A DNA stretch of 64,000 nucleotides, from the NCBI RefSeq assembly GCF_900172275.1, contig NZ_FWFT01000001.1:868001-932000 (forward strand), written 5' to 3'. This stretch comes from Pseudooctadecabacter jejudonensis. Its GTDB lineage: Bacteria > Pseudomonadota > Alphaproteobacteria > Rhodobacterales > Rhodobacteraceae. This document shows, in pieces, positions 20,516 through 29,512 of the stretch. The translations under genes and the position numbers were made by a program. Positions within the stretch are counted from its first letter, which is position 1, and each line of letters opens with the position of its first letter. Under the pieces are notes generated by a model. That model made no database searches, was not told where the DNA came from, and worked only from the letters and a program-made list of their open reading frames with translations.

Positions 20516-21429
20516 GCGGCACCCCCTGCGGCGGTCTGCACAAAGGCATCCGCGCACAGCTTGGCCAGCGCACGCACCCGCCCGATGTAGGCCTGCCGTT
20601 CGGTGACAGAAATCACCCCCCGTGCATCCAGCAGATTAAACAGATGCGAGGCCTTGATGCATTGGTCATAGGCAGGTTGAGCCATGACGATTTTCAGGCC
20701 CGTCTTGGGGTCAATCTGTTCATTCGCCAAAATCGCCGCACATTCACGCTCCGCATCCTCGAAATGCTTCAGCAGGATGTCCGTGTCGGCAATGTCGAAA
20801 TTCCAGCGCGAGTATTCCTGTTCGTTCTGCAAAAACACATCGCCATAGGTCAGCGCGATAGGCGCGTCTGGGTCATTGTAGGGCATATCCATCACGTGAT
20901 CCACGCCCAGAACATACATCGCCAGACGTTCCAGCCCGTAGGTCAGCTCACCGGACACAGGGTGACAGTCGTGTCCACCAACCTGTTGAAAATACGTGAA
21001 TTGCGACACTTCCATGCCGTCACACCAGACTTCCCAGCCCAGGCCCCAGGCGCCCAGCGTCGGACTTTCCCAATCGTCCTCGACAAAGCGGATGTCGTGC
21101 ATGTCCATGTCGATGCCGATGGCCTGCAAGGATCCCAGATACAGGTCCTGCAAATCCGGCGGGCTGGGTTTAATCAACACCTGATACTGGTAGTAGTGCT
21201 GCAACCGGTTGGGGTTGGCCCCGTAGCGCCCATCAGTGGGACGCCGCGACGGCTGCACATAGGCCGCAGCCCACGGCACAGACCCAAGCGACCGCAGGGT
21301 TGTGGCGGGGTGAAAGGTGCCTGCGCCAACCTCCAGGTCATAGGGCTGCATGATCGCGCAGCCCTTCGCGGCCCAGTAGTCCTGAAGCCTAAGGATAATC
21401 TCCTGAAAACTGCGCGGTGTGTTGGTCAT
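20512..21429 (-). CDS. glyQ: Glycyl-tRNA synthetase, alpha subunit
   Basis: A 305-residue class II catalytic alpha subunit that activates glycine and charges tRNA-Gly. Family signatures: [19 protein letters not shown] near the N-terminus, [12 protein letters not shown]-like [30 protein letters not shown] (motif 2 region), and [22 protein letters not shown]. Length is typical. It opens the minus-strand run glyQ-DUF6446-glyS. The 207 bp upstream to the divergent protease-like gene should hold its promoter; no leader element such as a T-box is seen. Confidence 0.97.
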   Translation of the reverse strand: MTNTPRSFQEIILRLQDYWAAKGCAIMQPYDLEVGAGTFHPATTLRSLGSVPWAAAYVQPSRRPTDGRYGANPNRLQHYYQYQVLIKPSPPDLQDLYLGSLQAIGIDMDMHDIRFVEDDWESPTLGAWGLGWEVWCDGMEVSQFTYFQQVGGHDCHPVSGELTYGLERLAMYVLGVDHVMDMPYNDPDAPIALTYGDVFLQNEQEYSRWNFDIADTDILLKHFEDAERECAAILANEQIDPKTGLKIVMAQPAYDQCIKASHLFNLLDARGVISVTERQAYIGRVRALAKLCADAFVQTAAGGAA

Positions 21430-21636
21430 GGCATGCCTCTTGCGGTTCTGCGCTCCGTTTAGGGGCCTGCGCCCACAGGGTCAATGCGCCCAGAGTGCCG
21501 CAAATGCCACGAAACCCGCCCAAATCCTTGTGATCTCTGTCTTTTCGGCGTGCCATTTCGCCTGCCTTTGCGTAAAAACTGGTCTGTCCGCCCTTTATGC
21601 GGACGGATCATGTGATCGAAGGACAGTTTTGACGTT

Positions 21637-23391
21637 ATGGCACGCCTTTTTTACGCTCTGATTTTCAGCATTTTTGCCGCTTTTCCGGCGGCTGCCCAAC
21701 AATCCGTCTGGGTCCAGATCGAAGCCCAGCGCACCCTGACCGGCGCACAAGACGCAGCCCGCGGGTATTCCGCCGCAGGGGTTGAGGACGTCACGGGCTT
21801 TGCCTTGCCCGGCGGGTGGTATGGCATCGCCCTTGGCCCCTATTCCGCGGCCAAGGCAAACACCGAACTGCGTCGCTTGCGCGCGGCCCGTTTGATCCCA
21901 TCCGACAGCTACATTGTGGATGGCGGCCGATTCCGTACGCAATTCTGGCCCGTGGGCGGCGCAACAGCGGCCCCCGAACAGCCCAACAACGCTGAGGCCG
22001 CAACACCCCCCCCACAAACCGACGCCGACACACCCGTCGAACCTGACCCCATCCAGATCCCTGATGAAACCCGCGCACAGGCTCAGGCCAGCGAACAGCT
22101 GCTGGACCGTGACCAGAAACGTGCGCTTCAGGTCGCTCTGCAATGGGCGGGCGTTTACAACGGCGCGATTGACGGGCTCTATGGGCGCGGGACGCGGGCC
22201 TCCATGTCCGCCTGGCAAGAGGCCAACAACCATGAGGTCACGGGCGTTCTGACCACCGCCCAGCGCGCGGAACTTCTGGGCGCTTACAACGCCATTCTGG
22301 ACGGCATGGGCCTGCAACTGGTGCGCGACGACGCCACCGGGATTGAGATGCAAATCCCCACCGGTGTGGTTGAGTTCATGGAATACGAGCCCCCGTTCGC
22401 GCGCTTTGACCCCTCTGGTGAGCTTGACGCACAGGTCCTTCTGATTTCCCAGCCCGGCGACCAGACCCGTCTGTTTGGCCTGTATGAGATCCTTCAAACG
22501 CTTGAGATCATCCCCACCGAAGGCCCCCGCAGCCGCCGCGACCGCAGCTTTGAAATCGAAGGCACCGACAGCACGCGTCACACCTACGTCACGGCACGGC
22601 TTGAGGGCGGACAGATCAAGGGCTTCATCCTTGTCTGGCCTGCGGGCGATGACGACCGCCGCCGCCGTGTGTTGGCCGAAATGCAAGCCAGCTTTGCCAC
22701 CGTTGACGGTGTGCTTGATCCTGCCATTGCGCGCCCGGATGAGGCCCAGGCGATCGATCTGATCGCGGGGCTTGAGGTCCGCAAACCCATCCGTGACCGC
22801 TCCGGCTTTTTCATCAACGCCGCAGGTGACGTTTTGACCACGACAGAGGCCGTGGGCGACTGCACGCAAATCACCCTCGGCTTGCAGCATGACGCCACCA
22901 TCGCCCACACCGACGAAAATCGCGGCCTTGTGGTCTTGCGCCCCACCGCCGCGCTGGCGCCCCCTGCCGTTGCGGAATTCCAGACCGGCGTGCCGCGTCT
23001 TCAGGCCGAAGTTGCTGTGGCGGGCTTTCCCTATGGCAACGTGCTGACGACCCCTGCCCTGACCTTCGGCACGCTGGCCGACATCCGTGGCCTGAACGGC
23101 GAAGAACAGGTCAAACGTCTGTCGATTTTCGCCCAAGCCGGTGACGCGGGCGGCCCTGTCTATGACAACGGCGGAGCTGTGTTGGGCATGCTGCTGCCCA
23201 AAATACCTCAAAACGGCCAGACCCTGCCGCCTGAGGTGTCCTTCTCCCTCGATGCGACAGAAATCGTGGCCATGGCGCAGGACGCAGGCATTGAGGTGAC
23301 AACAACGTCCTCCGTCGCCTACATGACACCGGAGGCCCTGACCGACATGGCCGCAGACATGACCGTTCTGGTCAGCTGCTGGGCGGATTAA
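21637..23391 (+). CDS. Secreted peptidoglycan-binding protein with inactive trypsin-like domain
   Basis: A 584-residue exported protein. Residues 1-20 are a signal peptide (FAAFPAAA). Residues about 22-105 resemble a SPOR-type repeat (VWVQIEAQRTLTGAQDAA, WYGIALGPYS), a Pro/Thr linker follows, and residues about 156-210 are a PG_binding_1 domain (ALQWAGVYNGAIDGLYGRGTRASMSAWQ). Residues about 385-540 have a trypsin/Deg-like fold, but all three catalytic positions are changed: the His site reads TTTEAV (about 401-406), the Asp site NRGLVVL, and the Ser site GDAGGP with Ala504. It is probably a periplasmic scaffold or binding protein rather than a protease. It converges on the ThDP enzyme with a 4-base overlap. 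Confidence 0.85.
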   Translation: MARLFYALIFSIFAAFPAAAQQSVWVQIEAQRTLTGAQDAARGYSAAGVEDVTGFALPGGWYGIALGPYSAAKANTELRRLRAARLIPSDSYIVDGGRFRTQFWPVGGATAAPEQPNNAEAATPPPQTDADTPVEPDPIQIPDETRAQAQASEQLLDRDQKRALQVALQWAGVYNGAIDGLYGRGTRASMSAWQEANNHEVTGVLTTAQRAELLGAYNAILDGMGLQLVRDDATGIEMQIPTGVVEFMEYEPPFARFDPSGELDAQVLLISQPGDQTRLFGLYEILQTLEIIPTEGPRSRRDRSFEIEGTDSTRHTYVTARLEGGQIKGFILVWPAGDDDRRRRVLAEMQASFATVDGVLDPAIARPDEAQAIDLIAGLEVRKPIRDRSGFFINAAGDVLTTTEAVGDCTQITLGLQHDATIAHTDENRGLVVLRPTAALAPPAVAEFQTGVPRLQAEVAVAGFPYGNVLTTPALTFGTLADIRGLNGEEQVKRLSIFAQAGDAGGPVYDNGGAVLGMLLPKIPQNGQTLPPEVSFSLDATEIVAMAQDAGIEVTTTSSVAYMTPEALTDMAADMTVLVSCWAD

Positions 23392-25004
23392 TCCGCCCCG
23401 CCCGTCCCCGATCCGACACACTCAGGCGTCAGGCGGATCACCGTGGGCCGATCCGCCGCAAAGGCGGCCTGCAGCGCGGGTGCAATGTCGTTTAACGTGG
23501 CGGGCTGCGTCGCATAAGCGCCGTAAGCTTCCGCCAGCTTGAGGAAATCGGGATTGCGCTGGATCACGGCATTGGGTGCGATCTGGGCGCGGACCATGCT
23601 GTCCTCGATCTCCCCCAGTTTGCCATTGTCCCATAGCAAAATGACCAACGGCAGGCCCAGTTCCACGGCCGTGCCAAGTTCAGCAATCGTATATTGCAGC
23701 CCGTAATCCCCGATCAGGCAGACAGTGGGCTGGCCCTGTCGTGCCACAGCGCCCCCGATGGCCGCAGGCAGCGCGTAGCCCAGCGTGCCAAAGCCCGAAG
23801 GATGGTGCCAATGATGGGGGCGGGGCATGTCCCAAACCTCTTTGGCGCCGTAAGCCAGTTGGCACATGTCCGAATAGATCATCGCGTCGTCAGGCATCCC
23901 CGCGCGCAATGCATCGCTCAGCGGCACAATCCCAGGGCGCTCCGCGGCCAGCTCCGCCCGCCAGGTGGCCCGCCGTTTGGCGATCATGTCAGCCGACCAG
24001 CGCGACGGTTTGGCCCCCTGCGGCAGGGCCGCCGCCCAGCGCTGCAAAACTGCACCAGCGTCGCCGACAATGCCGTGATCCTCAGGCCCCAACCCTGCGG
24101 TGACGGCGGGGTCGATATCCACACGGATCATGGGACAGGTATGCCCCAACGCATCGCGCCAGATGTCGACTTCGGCCAGTTCCGTGCCCAACGCCACCAC
24201 CACATCGGCCTCAGCCGCGACATCCGCAAAATCAGGCCGCGATATCGCACTGCCCAAAAACAGCGGATCGGCGCTGTCGACCATTCCGCGCCCCGCAAAG
24301 GTGACGGCACTGGCCGCCCCTGTCTTGTCCAGAACCGCGCGGATCGCATCAAACCCGGATCGCACCCCGCCTCCAAAGATAAACAGCGGTTTGTCGGCGG
24401 CGGCAATCGCCTGTGCTGCCGCCTCAACCGATGCGGCGGGGGCCTGTGGCAGCTGCCCCAAAACAGGTGCTGCGGGTGCATCCACGGCCCGTGCCTCAAG
24501 CTGGGCGATGGGCACATGGATGGCCTTGGGGCGGGGACGAGCTGTCGCAAACTCCCCCATGGCGCGGTCGACAAGCGCATAGGCCGCCCTTGTCGTATGG
24601 GCCGTCGCTGACCAGTCACACACGGTGCGCCCCGCCTCTTCTTGATTGCGCATCTGGTGCAACTGCCCCTTGCGCGCCGCGACCTCATCCAGACAGGACG
24701 CCACGGCCAGCACCGATACGCTATCCGAATACGCCTGCCCCAGCGCCGTCATCGCGTTTACAAACCCTGGCCCCGTGATCAGGTAACACACCCCCGGTTT
24801 GCCCGAAGCGCGCGCATAGCCATCGGCCATGAACCCCGCCCCCTGTTCGTGGCGTGCCAGAACGTGGGTAATGCCCGCCTCTTCGATGCCGCGATACATT
24901 TCTTGGTTGTGCACCCCGGGGATGCCGAAAATGACATCGACGCCGCGCGCCTTTAACATGTGCGAAATTTGCGCCCCCAAGGGTCGCATGCCTTGCCCTG
25001 CCAT
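23388..25004 (-). CDS. ThDP-dependent decarboxylase/synthase (5-guanidino-2-oxopentanoate decarboxylase-like)
   Basis: A 538-residue thiamine diphosphate enzyme of the acetolactate synthase / pyruvate oxidase fold: N-terminal PYR domain with the catalytic glutamate in ARHEQGAGFMADGYAR, central FAD/DHS-like domain, and C-terminal PP domain with the metal/ThDP motif starting GDYGLQYTIAEL and ending LLWDNGKLGE. It resembles the AruI type of the arginine transaminase pathway (5-guanidino-2-oxopentanoate decarboxylase), but no other arginine-catabolic gene lies nearby, so substrate is uncertain; it is not the biosynthetic IlvB, which has an IlvN partner. Its ATG overlaps the trkH stop (TGATG). Confidence 0.82.
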   Translation of the reverse strand: MAGQGMRPLGAQISHMLKARGVDVIFGIPGVHNQEMYRGIEEAGITHVLARHEQGAGFMADGYARASGKPGVCYLITGPGFVNAMTALGQAYSDSVSVLAVASCLDEVAARKGQLHQMRNQEEAGRTVCDWSATAHTTRAAYALVDRAMGEFATARPRPKAIHVPIAQLEARAVDAPAAPVLGQLPQAPAASVEAAAQAIAAADKPLFIFGGGVRSGFDAIRAVLDKTGAASAVTFAGRGMVDSADPLFLGSAISRPDFADVAAEADVVVALGTELAEVDIWRDALGHTCPMIRVDIDPAVTAGLGPEDHGIVGDAGAVLQRWAAALPQGAKPSRWSADMIAKRRATWRAELAAERPGIVPLSDALRAGMPDDAMIYSDMCQLAYGAKEVWDMPRPHHWHHPSGFGTLGYALPAAIGGAVARQGQPTVCLIGDYGLQYTIAELGTAVELGLPLVILLWDNGKLGEIEDSMVRAQIAPNAVIQRNPDFLKLAEAYGAYATQPATLNDIAPALQAAFAADRPTVIRLTPECVGSGTGGAD

Positions 25005-26455
25005 CAGGCCCTCCAGAATTGCCAGCTGAGGATCGTCAGGACGGCCATAATCTCAAGCCGGCCCACCAACATTGCGATGGCCAAAATCCATTTGGCCGTG
25101 TCCGACAGGCCGGCAAAATTGCCCGCAGGCCCGATTTCGGGCCCCAACCCCGGCCCCACATTGGCCAGCGCCGTCGCGGCCCCTGAAATGGCCGTGATAA
25201 AATCGAGCCCGGTCAGTGCCAAAGCCACGCCCACCACGCCCACAGACACCATAAAGGCCACAAAGAACGCCATGACCGAGTTCAGGACATCCTCACTCAC
25301 CGGGCGGCCCTCATAACGGGGGGTGAACATGCCATGCGGGCTGTGGATGCGCCGGATCTGCGCCTTGATCGACGCAAACAGCAACTGATAGCGGAACACC
25401 TTGACGCTGCACGCCGTCGATCCCGCGCAGCCGCCAATCAGGCCGATGAAAAAGAACATCACAACCGCGAACGGGCCCCACTGCATGTAGTCGGCGTTGG
25501 CGTAGCCCGTGCCCGTCATGATTGAGGTCACGTTGAACAGCGCCTCGCGAAACCCCGCCTCGGAAAAGCCATGGAACGTCCGCCAGACCCACAGCGTCAT
25601 CAACAGAGTCACCGTGAAGATCAGCACAAAGAACACCCGGATCTGGCTGTCGCGCAACAAGGGCACAGCCCCCCCGCCCGAAATCAGCTGCACATACCGC
25701 ACAAACGGCAGCGCGGCGAGAAGCATGAACACCACCGCCACGTAATGCGGCCCCGCCCCAAAGGCCCCGAACGAGGCGTCGTAATTGGCCATCCCGCCCG
25801 TTGCCACCGTCGTCATCGCATGGGTGATCGCATCGAATGAATTCATGCCAACAATCGAATAACACACCGCACAGGCCAGTGTGATCGCCACATAGACCAC
25901 TGAAATACGGCTGGCGATCTCGGCGGCGCGGGGCAGGATTTTGCCCATGGTATCAAAGGCCTCAGACCGGAAAATCTGCATGCCCCCTACCTTCAACTCC
26001 GGCAGAAACACCATCGCCACAACGATGATACCAATGCCGCCCAACCACTGCATGATTGCCCGCCACAGCTTCAGCCCCTCAGGCAGCCCTTCGATCCCTG
26101 TCAGAACCGTGGCTCCTGTCGTGGTCAGCCCCGACATGGCCTCAAAAAATCCGTCCGTGAAGGTCAGGTTCGTCCCGCCCAGCACAAACGGCAGCGACCC
26201 AAACAAGGGCAGCGCCAGCCAGACAAGCGTGGTCAGCAAAAACGTCTGCCGAATGCTCAGCCCCGCTGAAACACCATTCTGACAGGCCAAGGCCACAAGG
26301 CCCCCCACCAGAATGGTCAGAATTGCACTTTCCAGAAACACCGGCCAATGCCCGTTGCCCGCCATCAGGTCGGCCAGCAAAGGCGCGAACATCGTGACCC
26401 CAAGGGCCGCGACCAAAAGGCCGATCACATATCCTACAGGGCGGGCGTCGATCAT
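25004..26455 (-). CDS. trkH: TrkH-family potassium uptake protein
   Basis: A 483-residue polytopic membrane protein of the TrkH/KtrB superfamily, the K+-conducting subunit of Trk systems. Four MPM repeats are suggested by the selectivity-type loops: GLTTTGATVL, ATGGMANYDAS, IMTGTGYANADY and GGCAGSTACSVKVFRYQLL. Start at 26455. The regulatory partner TrkA is not in the window. The downstream ThDP enzyme begins inside its stop codon, a coupling whose biological logic is not obvious. Confidence 0.92.
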   Translation of the reverse strand: MIDARPVGYVIGLLVAALGVTMFAPLLADLMAGNGHWPVFLESAILTILVGGLVALACQNGVSAGLSIRQTFLLTTLVWLALPLFGSLPFVLGGTNLTFTDGFFEAMSGLTTTGATVLTGIEGLPEGLKLWRAIMQWLGGIGIIVVAMVFLPELKVGGMQIFRSEAFDTMGKILPRAAEIASRISVVYVAITLACAVCYSIVGMNSFDAITHAMTTVATGGMANYDASFGAFGAGPHYVAVVFMLLAALPFVRYVQLISGGGAVPLLRDSQIRVFFVLIFTVTLLMTLWVWRTFHGFSEAGFREALFNVTSIMTGTGYANADYMQWGPFAVVMFFFIGLIGGCAGSTACSVKVFRYQLLFASIKAQIRRIHSPHGMFTPRYEGRPVSEDVLNSVMAFFVAFMVSVGVVGVALALTGLDFITAISGAATALANVGPGLGPEIGPAGNFAGLSDTAKWILAIAMLVGRLEIMAVLTILSWQFWRA

Positions 26456-26597
26456 GGTGAAGGGTTGGCCCTCCGTGCTGCGATAGTCAAGCGGTCACAG
26501 ATGCAAAAAAAGACGCCGAGGCCCGCCCAACAAGACGCTGGATTTGGCCCACGAATCCGGTAAACCGCCCCCAACGCCTCATCTGAAGGAACATCCC

Positions 26598-27029
26598 ATG
26601 CCCCGCGTCGTCCTGTCCTCCGATCATGCCGCCATCGACCTGCGCCGCACCATCGCCGCCCATATCGAAGCCAAAGGGTACGACGTCACCGACATCGGCC
26701 CCCAAACGACAGAAAGCACCCATTACCCCAAGCACGGCCAAGCCGCGGCTGAGGCCGTAGTGAACGGTGAGGCCGATCTGGGCATCATCCTGTGTGGCAC
26801 GGGCCAAGGCATCATGATGGCGGCCAACAAGGTCAAAGGCATCCGCTGCGGTGTCTGTTCCGACACGTTTTCTGCTGCCATGATCCGCGCGCACAACAAC
26901 GCCAACATGCTGTCCCTTGGGGCGCGCGTAATCGGCGAAGGCCTCGCACTTGAGATTGTCGATGCGTTTCTCGGAACTGAGTTCGAAGGCGGCCGCCACG
27001 CCACGCGCGTCGACATGATTGAGGGCTAG
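26598..27029 (+). CDS. rpiB: Ribose-5-phosphate isomerase B
   Basis: A 143-residue RpiB/LacAB-family sugar-phosphate isomerase interconverting ribose-5-phosphate and ribulose-5-phosphate. Signatures: VVLSSDHAAIDLRR near the N-terminus (with the ring-opening histidine region), YPKHGQAAAEAV, and the active-site cysteine in GIILCGTGQGIMMAANK; HNNANMLSLGARVIG is the conserved C-terminal stretch. The ATG at 26598 has GAAGGA 7 bases upstream. It is divergent from trkH and followed by a convergent DUF4274 gene. Confidence 0.93.
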   Translation: MPRVVLSSDHAAIDLRRTIAAHIEAKGYDVTDIGPQTTESTHYPKHGQAAAEAVVNGEADLGIILCGTGQGIMMAANKVKGIRCGVCSDTFSAAMIRAHNNANMLSLGARVIGEGLALEIVDAFLGTEFEGGRHATRVDMIEG

Positions 27030-27073
27030 CCTCCGCCCGGCCCCCTGCATATGCCGCCAAACGGCCTTTGAGG

Positions 27074-27667
27074 TTAGATCTCGTCGGTGGGGGTGATGCC
27101 CTTGCCGTCCAGCCAGCGATCGAAAGACTGGACGATCTTTCCGTCCATCGCCTCATATTTTGATACAGCCTGCCCCTCCCCCTGGTAGTCCAAAATCTGG
27201 GCCAAGGGCGTGTCGGCAAGCGGCGGCGCATCCTGCATCGCTTTTGCGTCGCGATACTGATTTTCGTGAACAGGCACAGTGGGTCGGAACGCTGACCCGC
27301 CATAGCTGTCCCACCGGTCCAAGATCAGGCGGCACAGATGGGTGTCGTCGTCAAAGACCCTGGCGTTCGCCCTCACATCCCACAGCCAGTGCCCCATACC
27401 CTCGACCAAAAACACCTGCGCCGCAGTGCCCCGATCACAGGCCTGCTGTGTCAATATCCAACGCAGCGGATCGACCCCATAGCCGTAATTCCAACCCGTC
27501 GCGACCACATGCCAGGTCTCCGGCCCTTGCTGAGAGAGCCACGGGATAACATCGGACCCTTGCGCGACAACGATATCCGGATCGCCCGAATACATCATCT
27601 CTGCCTCCCAACGCGGCATCTCGGTCTTTCGTTTGCCGAATATGCTGGTCCAGACTCCGCTCGCCAT
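27074..27667 (-). CDS. DUF4274 domain protein
   Basis: A 197-residue soluble protein. Residues about 45-115 fit the DUF4274 pattern I recall: a WHVVATGWNYGYG segment, then LRWILTQQACDRGTAAQVFLV (helix with conserved Cys-Asp-x-Gly-Thr-Ala). DUF4274 proteins are functionally uncharacterised and occur also near polymorphic-toxin immunity genes, but no toxin gene is adjacent here. ATG at 27667 with GAGG 5 bases upstream. It lies 66 bp downstream of folE2 on the same strand. Confidence 0.72.
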   Translation of the reverse strand: MASGVWTSIFGKRKTEMPRWEAEMMYSGDPDIVVAQGSDVIPWLSQQGPETWHVVATGWNYGYGVDPLRWILTQQACDRGTAAQVFLVEGMGHWLWDVRANARVFDDDTHLCRLILDRWDSYGGSAFRPTVPVHENQYRDAKAMQDAPPLADTPLAQILDYQGEGQAVSKYEAMDGKIVQSFDRWLDGKGITPTDEI

Positions 27668-27733
27668 GGCTGCCTCTCACTCCTCTACGCGGTCAAGATT
27701 GACCGTGCAGACGTTTATAAAGCCCAATTCGGT

Positions 27734-28837
27734 TTAACCAACATGAAACAGCGACTGGAACAAACGCGGATCAAGGCTTTCGGCGTCAAACGTGGCCCCT
27801 TCCGTCAACACGGACACCGCATCATGGGAATGCAGGCTTTCCTGATGGGACGCGATCACACGGTAATCAGCCACACGGGCATCTGCCTGCAACTGCTCTG
27901 CGAACAGCCGCGCCGCGTCTTCCACGAAAATCGGGTTCGCTGCGTTCAATTCCGCAAAGGCCTGTTCGTCCTCGCGTTTGACCATCACTTGCGTTTCCGT
28001 GGGCACCGCCGCGCGGCACATGTCGATCAGGTCCTCAAACCAAAGCACATCCGCCGTGGGGTCCAACTCCACCGACACCCGCGCCACACTGCGCTGGGAA
28101 TGGGGCGTGGCCAACTGGCCGCGATACTGGCGGGCGTGTTCTGACAATTCCAAGGAACACGGGCAGGTGCTGGAATACACATAATCCAGATGCACGATCT
28201 TCTTGCGCACCCCGTCCGCCTCAATCAGCTCCAGCGCGATGTCGTAATACTGATAGCCCGCAAGACCGGACCGCAGGCTGTCCACCTTCATGGGAAACGA
28301 CATGCGCATCATGATCCGCGCATCAAAGCTTTCCAGATCGGATTTATAAGCATCCAGCGCCCGCGCGATCACCTCAAACGAAAACACCTCTTCGGCGTGT
28401 TTGTAAAAGGTCCGCATGATGCGGGACATGTTGATGCCCTTCTTTTCCGCCTCCAGCGACACGGTGCCCGTCACCGACGTCTCCAACGTCAAATCGCCGT
28501 TGTCACGCGTATGAAAACCGATGGGCAGACGGAAATTGGAAATCCCCACGTGCTGGATCGCGCGCTTTGCGCCCCGGATCAGGCTGCTGGGCCCGTTCTG
28601 CAAATCCGGCATCGAGGCTTTGTAATCCTCATCAACCGCAAAATCCTCAGGATAAGCCCGCGCCAAGGCCGGATAATTGGACACCTCTTTGCCAGGCACC
28701 AGCCGCGACACCAATGGATCAAGGCTCGCCACCTCTTCATCCGTCTTGTCCGCCGCCCATTGGCGCAAAAGGGCCAAGGCCGCCTCTGCCTCCTCCCGGC
28801 TCAAATCCCGATCAAGATCTTTGGAATGGATGTTCAT
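27734..28837 (-). CDS. folE2: GTP cyclohydrolase FolE2 (type IB)
   Basis: A 367-residue T-fold enzyme converting GTP to dihydroneopterin triphosphate, the first step of folate (and queuosine) synthesis; type IB enzymes work with several metals and can substitute for zinc-dependent FolE. Landmarks: GISNFRLPI, GTVSLEAEKKGINMSRIMR, and the metal cysteine in STCPCSLELSEHARQ; a conserved SLHSHDAV near the C-terminus. I chose the ATG at 28837 (GAGGGGG upstream) over a longer frame to 28909. It complements folB/folP elsewhere in the window. FolE2 genes are often Zur-regulated, but I found no convincing Zur box. Confidence 0.93.
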   Translation of the reverse strand: MNIHSKDLDRDLSREEAEAALALLRQWAADKTDEEVASLDPLVSRLVPGKEVSNYPALARAYPEDFAVDEDYKASMPDLQNGPSSLIRGAKRAIQHVGISNFRLPIGFHTRDNGDLTLETSVTGTVSLEAEKKGINMSRIMRTFYKHAEEVFSFEVIARALDAYKSDLESFDARIMMRMSFPMKVDSLRSGLAGYQYYDIALELIEADGVRKKIVHLDYVYSSTCPCSLELSEHARQYRGQLATPHSQRSVARVSVELDPTADVLWFEDLIDMCRAAVPTETQVMVKREDEQAFAELNAANPIFVEDAARLFAEQLQADARVADYRVIASHQESLHSHDAVSVLTEGATFDAESLDPRLFQSLFHVG

Positions 28838-28975
28838 ACCGGCCCCCTCGGTCGCCCCGCGTGAGACGGCCACAACCGCCGTCTCATTGTCAGTCTCGCG
28901 TTTACACATAGGTTGTTACGCCCTTATGACACCCTTGGATCAGTAAAATGACGGTGATTATGACAGAAAACCAGC

Positions 28976-29010
28976 CCCTTCTTTGGGTCAAAAATACCTG
29001 AAAAACGACA
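28976..29010. repeat. Dispersed intergenic repeat (GACCCAAAGAA subtype)
   Basis: Reverse-complement reading gives AGGTATTTTTGACCCAAAG, the same string found at 37573-37600. It lies in the 207-bp gap between the GNAT gene stop and folE2, outside any coding sequence. Member of the intergenic repeat family described in the findings. Confidence 0.55.
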
Positions 29011-29044
29011 GTGGCCTCACCGCGCGACCGTTTTTTTTGGCCCC

Positions 29045-29512
29045 TCAGACCAGCTGTTTTTCCATCACCCAATTGTCCAGAACGACGCCCCGACGCGCGA
29101 CCGGATTGGGCCGCACGACAGTCCAGCCCGCGCGTTCAAAAAACCGCCGCGCCATCGGGCTGGCGTGGCACTGCAACCGCCGCAGCCCTGCAGAACGCGC
29201 ACGCCCTTCGATCACGGCATAAAGGGCCGCGGCCACACCCGTGCCGCGCTCTTCGGGCGCGACAAAGGCCAGATCCAGATCCCCGTCGTCCAGATTGACA
29301 GACATAAACCCGATGGGTCCCGTCGCACCGTGGGCCACGACGGTCTCAAGCCGGTCCAATCGTTTGGCCCAGTCTTCTGCGGTGGGTGGGCGCGGCGCCC
29401 AGGCGTCGCGCTGCGCTTTCGTGAACACCTCGGCGGCGCCAATTTGCACAGCCGCATAAAACACCTGCGCCAAGGCCCCAGCATCCGCCGCCTCATAGCT
29501 GCGAATGTCCAT
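29045..29512 (-). CDS. GNAT-family N-acetyltransferase
   Basis: A 155-residue acetyltransferase with the GNAT fold. The acetyl-CoA loop appears as APEERGTGVAAALYAVIE (Q/R-x-x-G-x-G/A type) in the centre, followed by LQCHASPMARRFFERAGW, the usual motif B. Substrate unknown. The ATG at 29512 lies inside the metZ stop (TGATG), so translation is coupled to metZ and expression should follow the SAM riboswitch. That coupling hints at a role connected to sulfur amino acids, but this is inference. Confidence 0.85.
   Translation of the reverse strand: MDIRSYEAADAGALAQVFYAAVQIGAAEVFTKAQRDAWAPRPPTAEDWAKRLDRLETVVAHGATGPIGFMSVNLDDGDLDLAFVAPEERGTGVAAALYAVIEGRARSAGLRRLQCHASPMARRFFERAGWTVVRPNPVARRGVVLDNWVMEKQLV

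Noticed and set aside
21430-21620. Short minus-strand ORF starting MARRKDRDHKDLGGF just before glyQ
   Set aside because: About 55 codons with only a modest AGGCAGG signal; the second half is out of frame over the glyQ start and reads like a shadow. Possible leader ORF, but not supportable.
21595-23421. 608-codon minus-strand frame antisense to the protease-like gene
   Set aside because: No ribosome-binding site or family; the plus strand has a signal peptide and recognisable domains.
28838-29044. Zur-box search upstream of folE2
   Set aside because: FolE2 genes are often zinc-regulated, but the stretch near 28905-28935 (GTTGTTACGCCCTTATGAC) is not a convincing palindromic Zur box.
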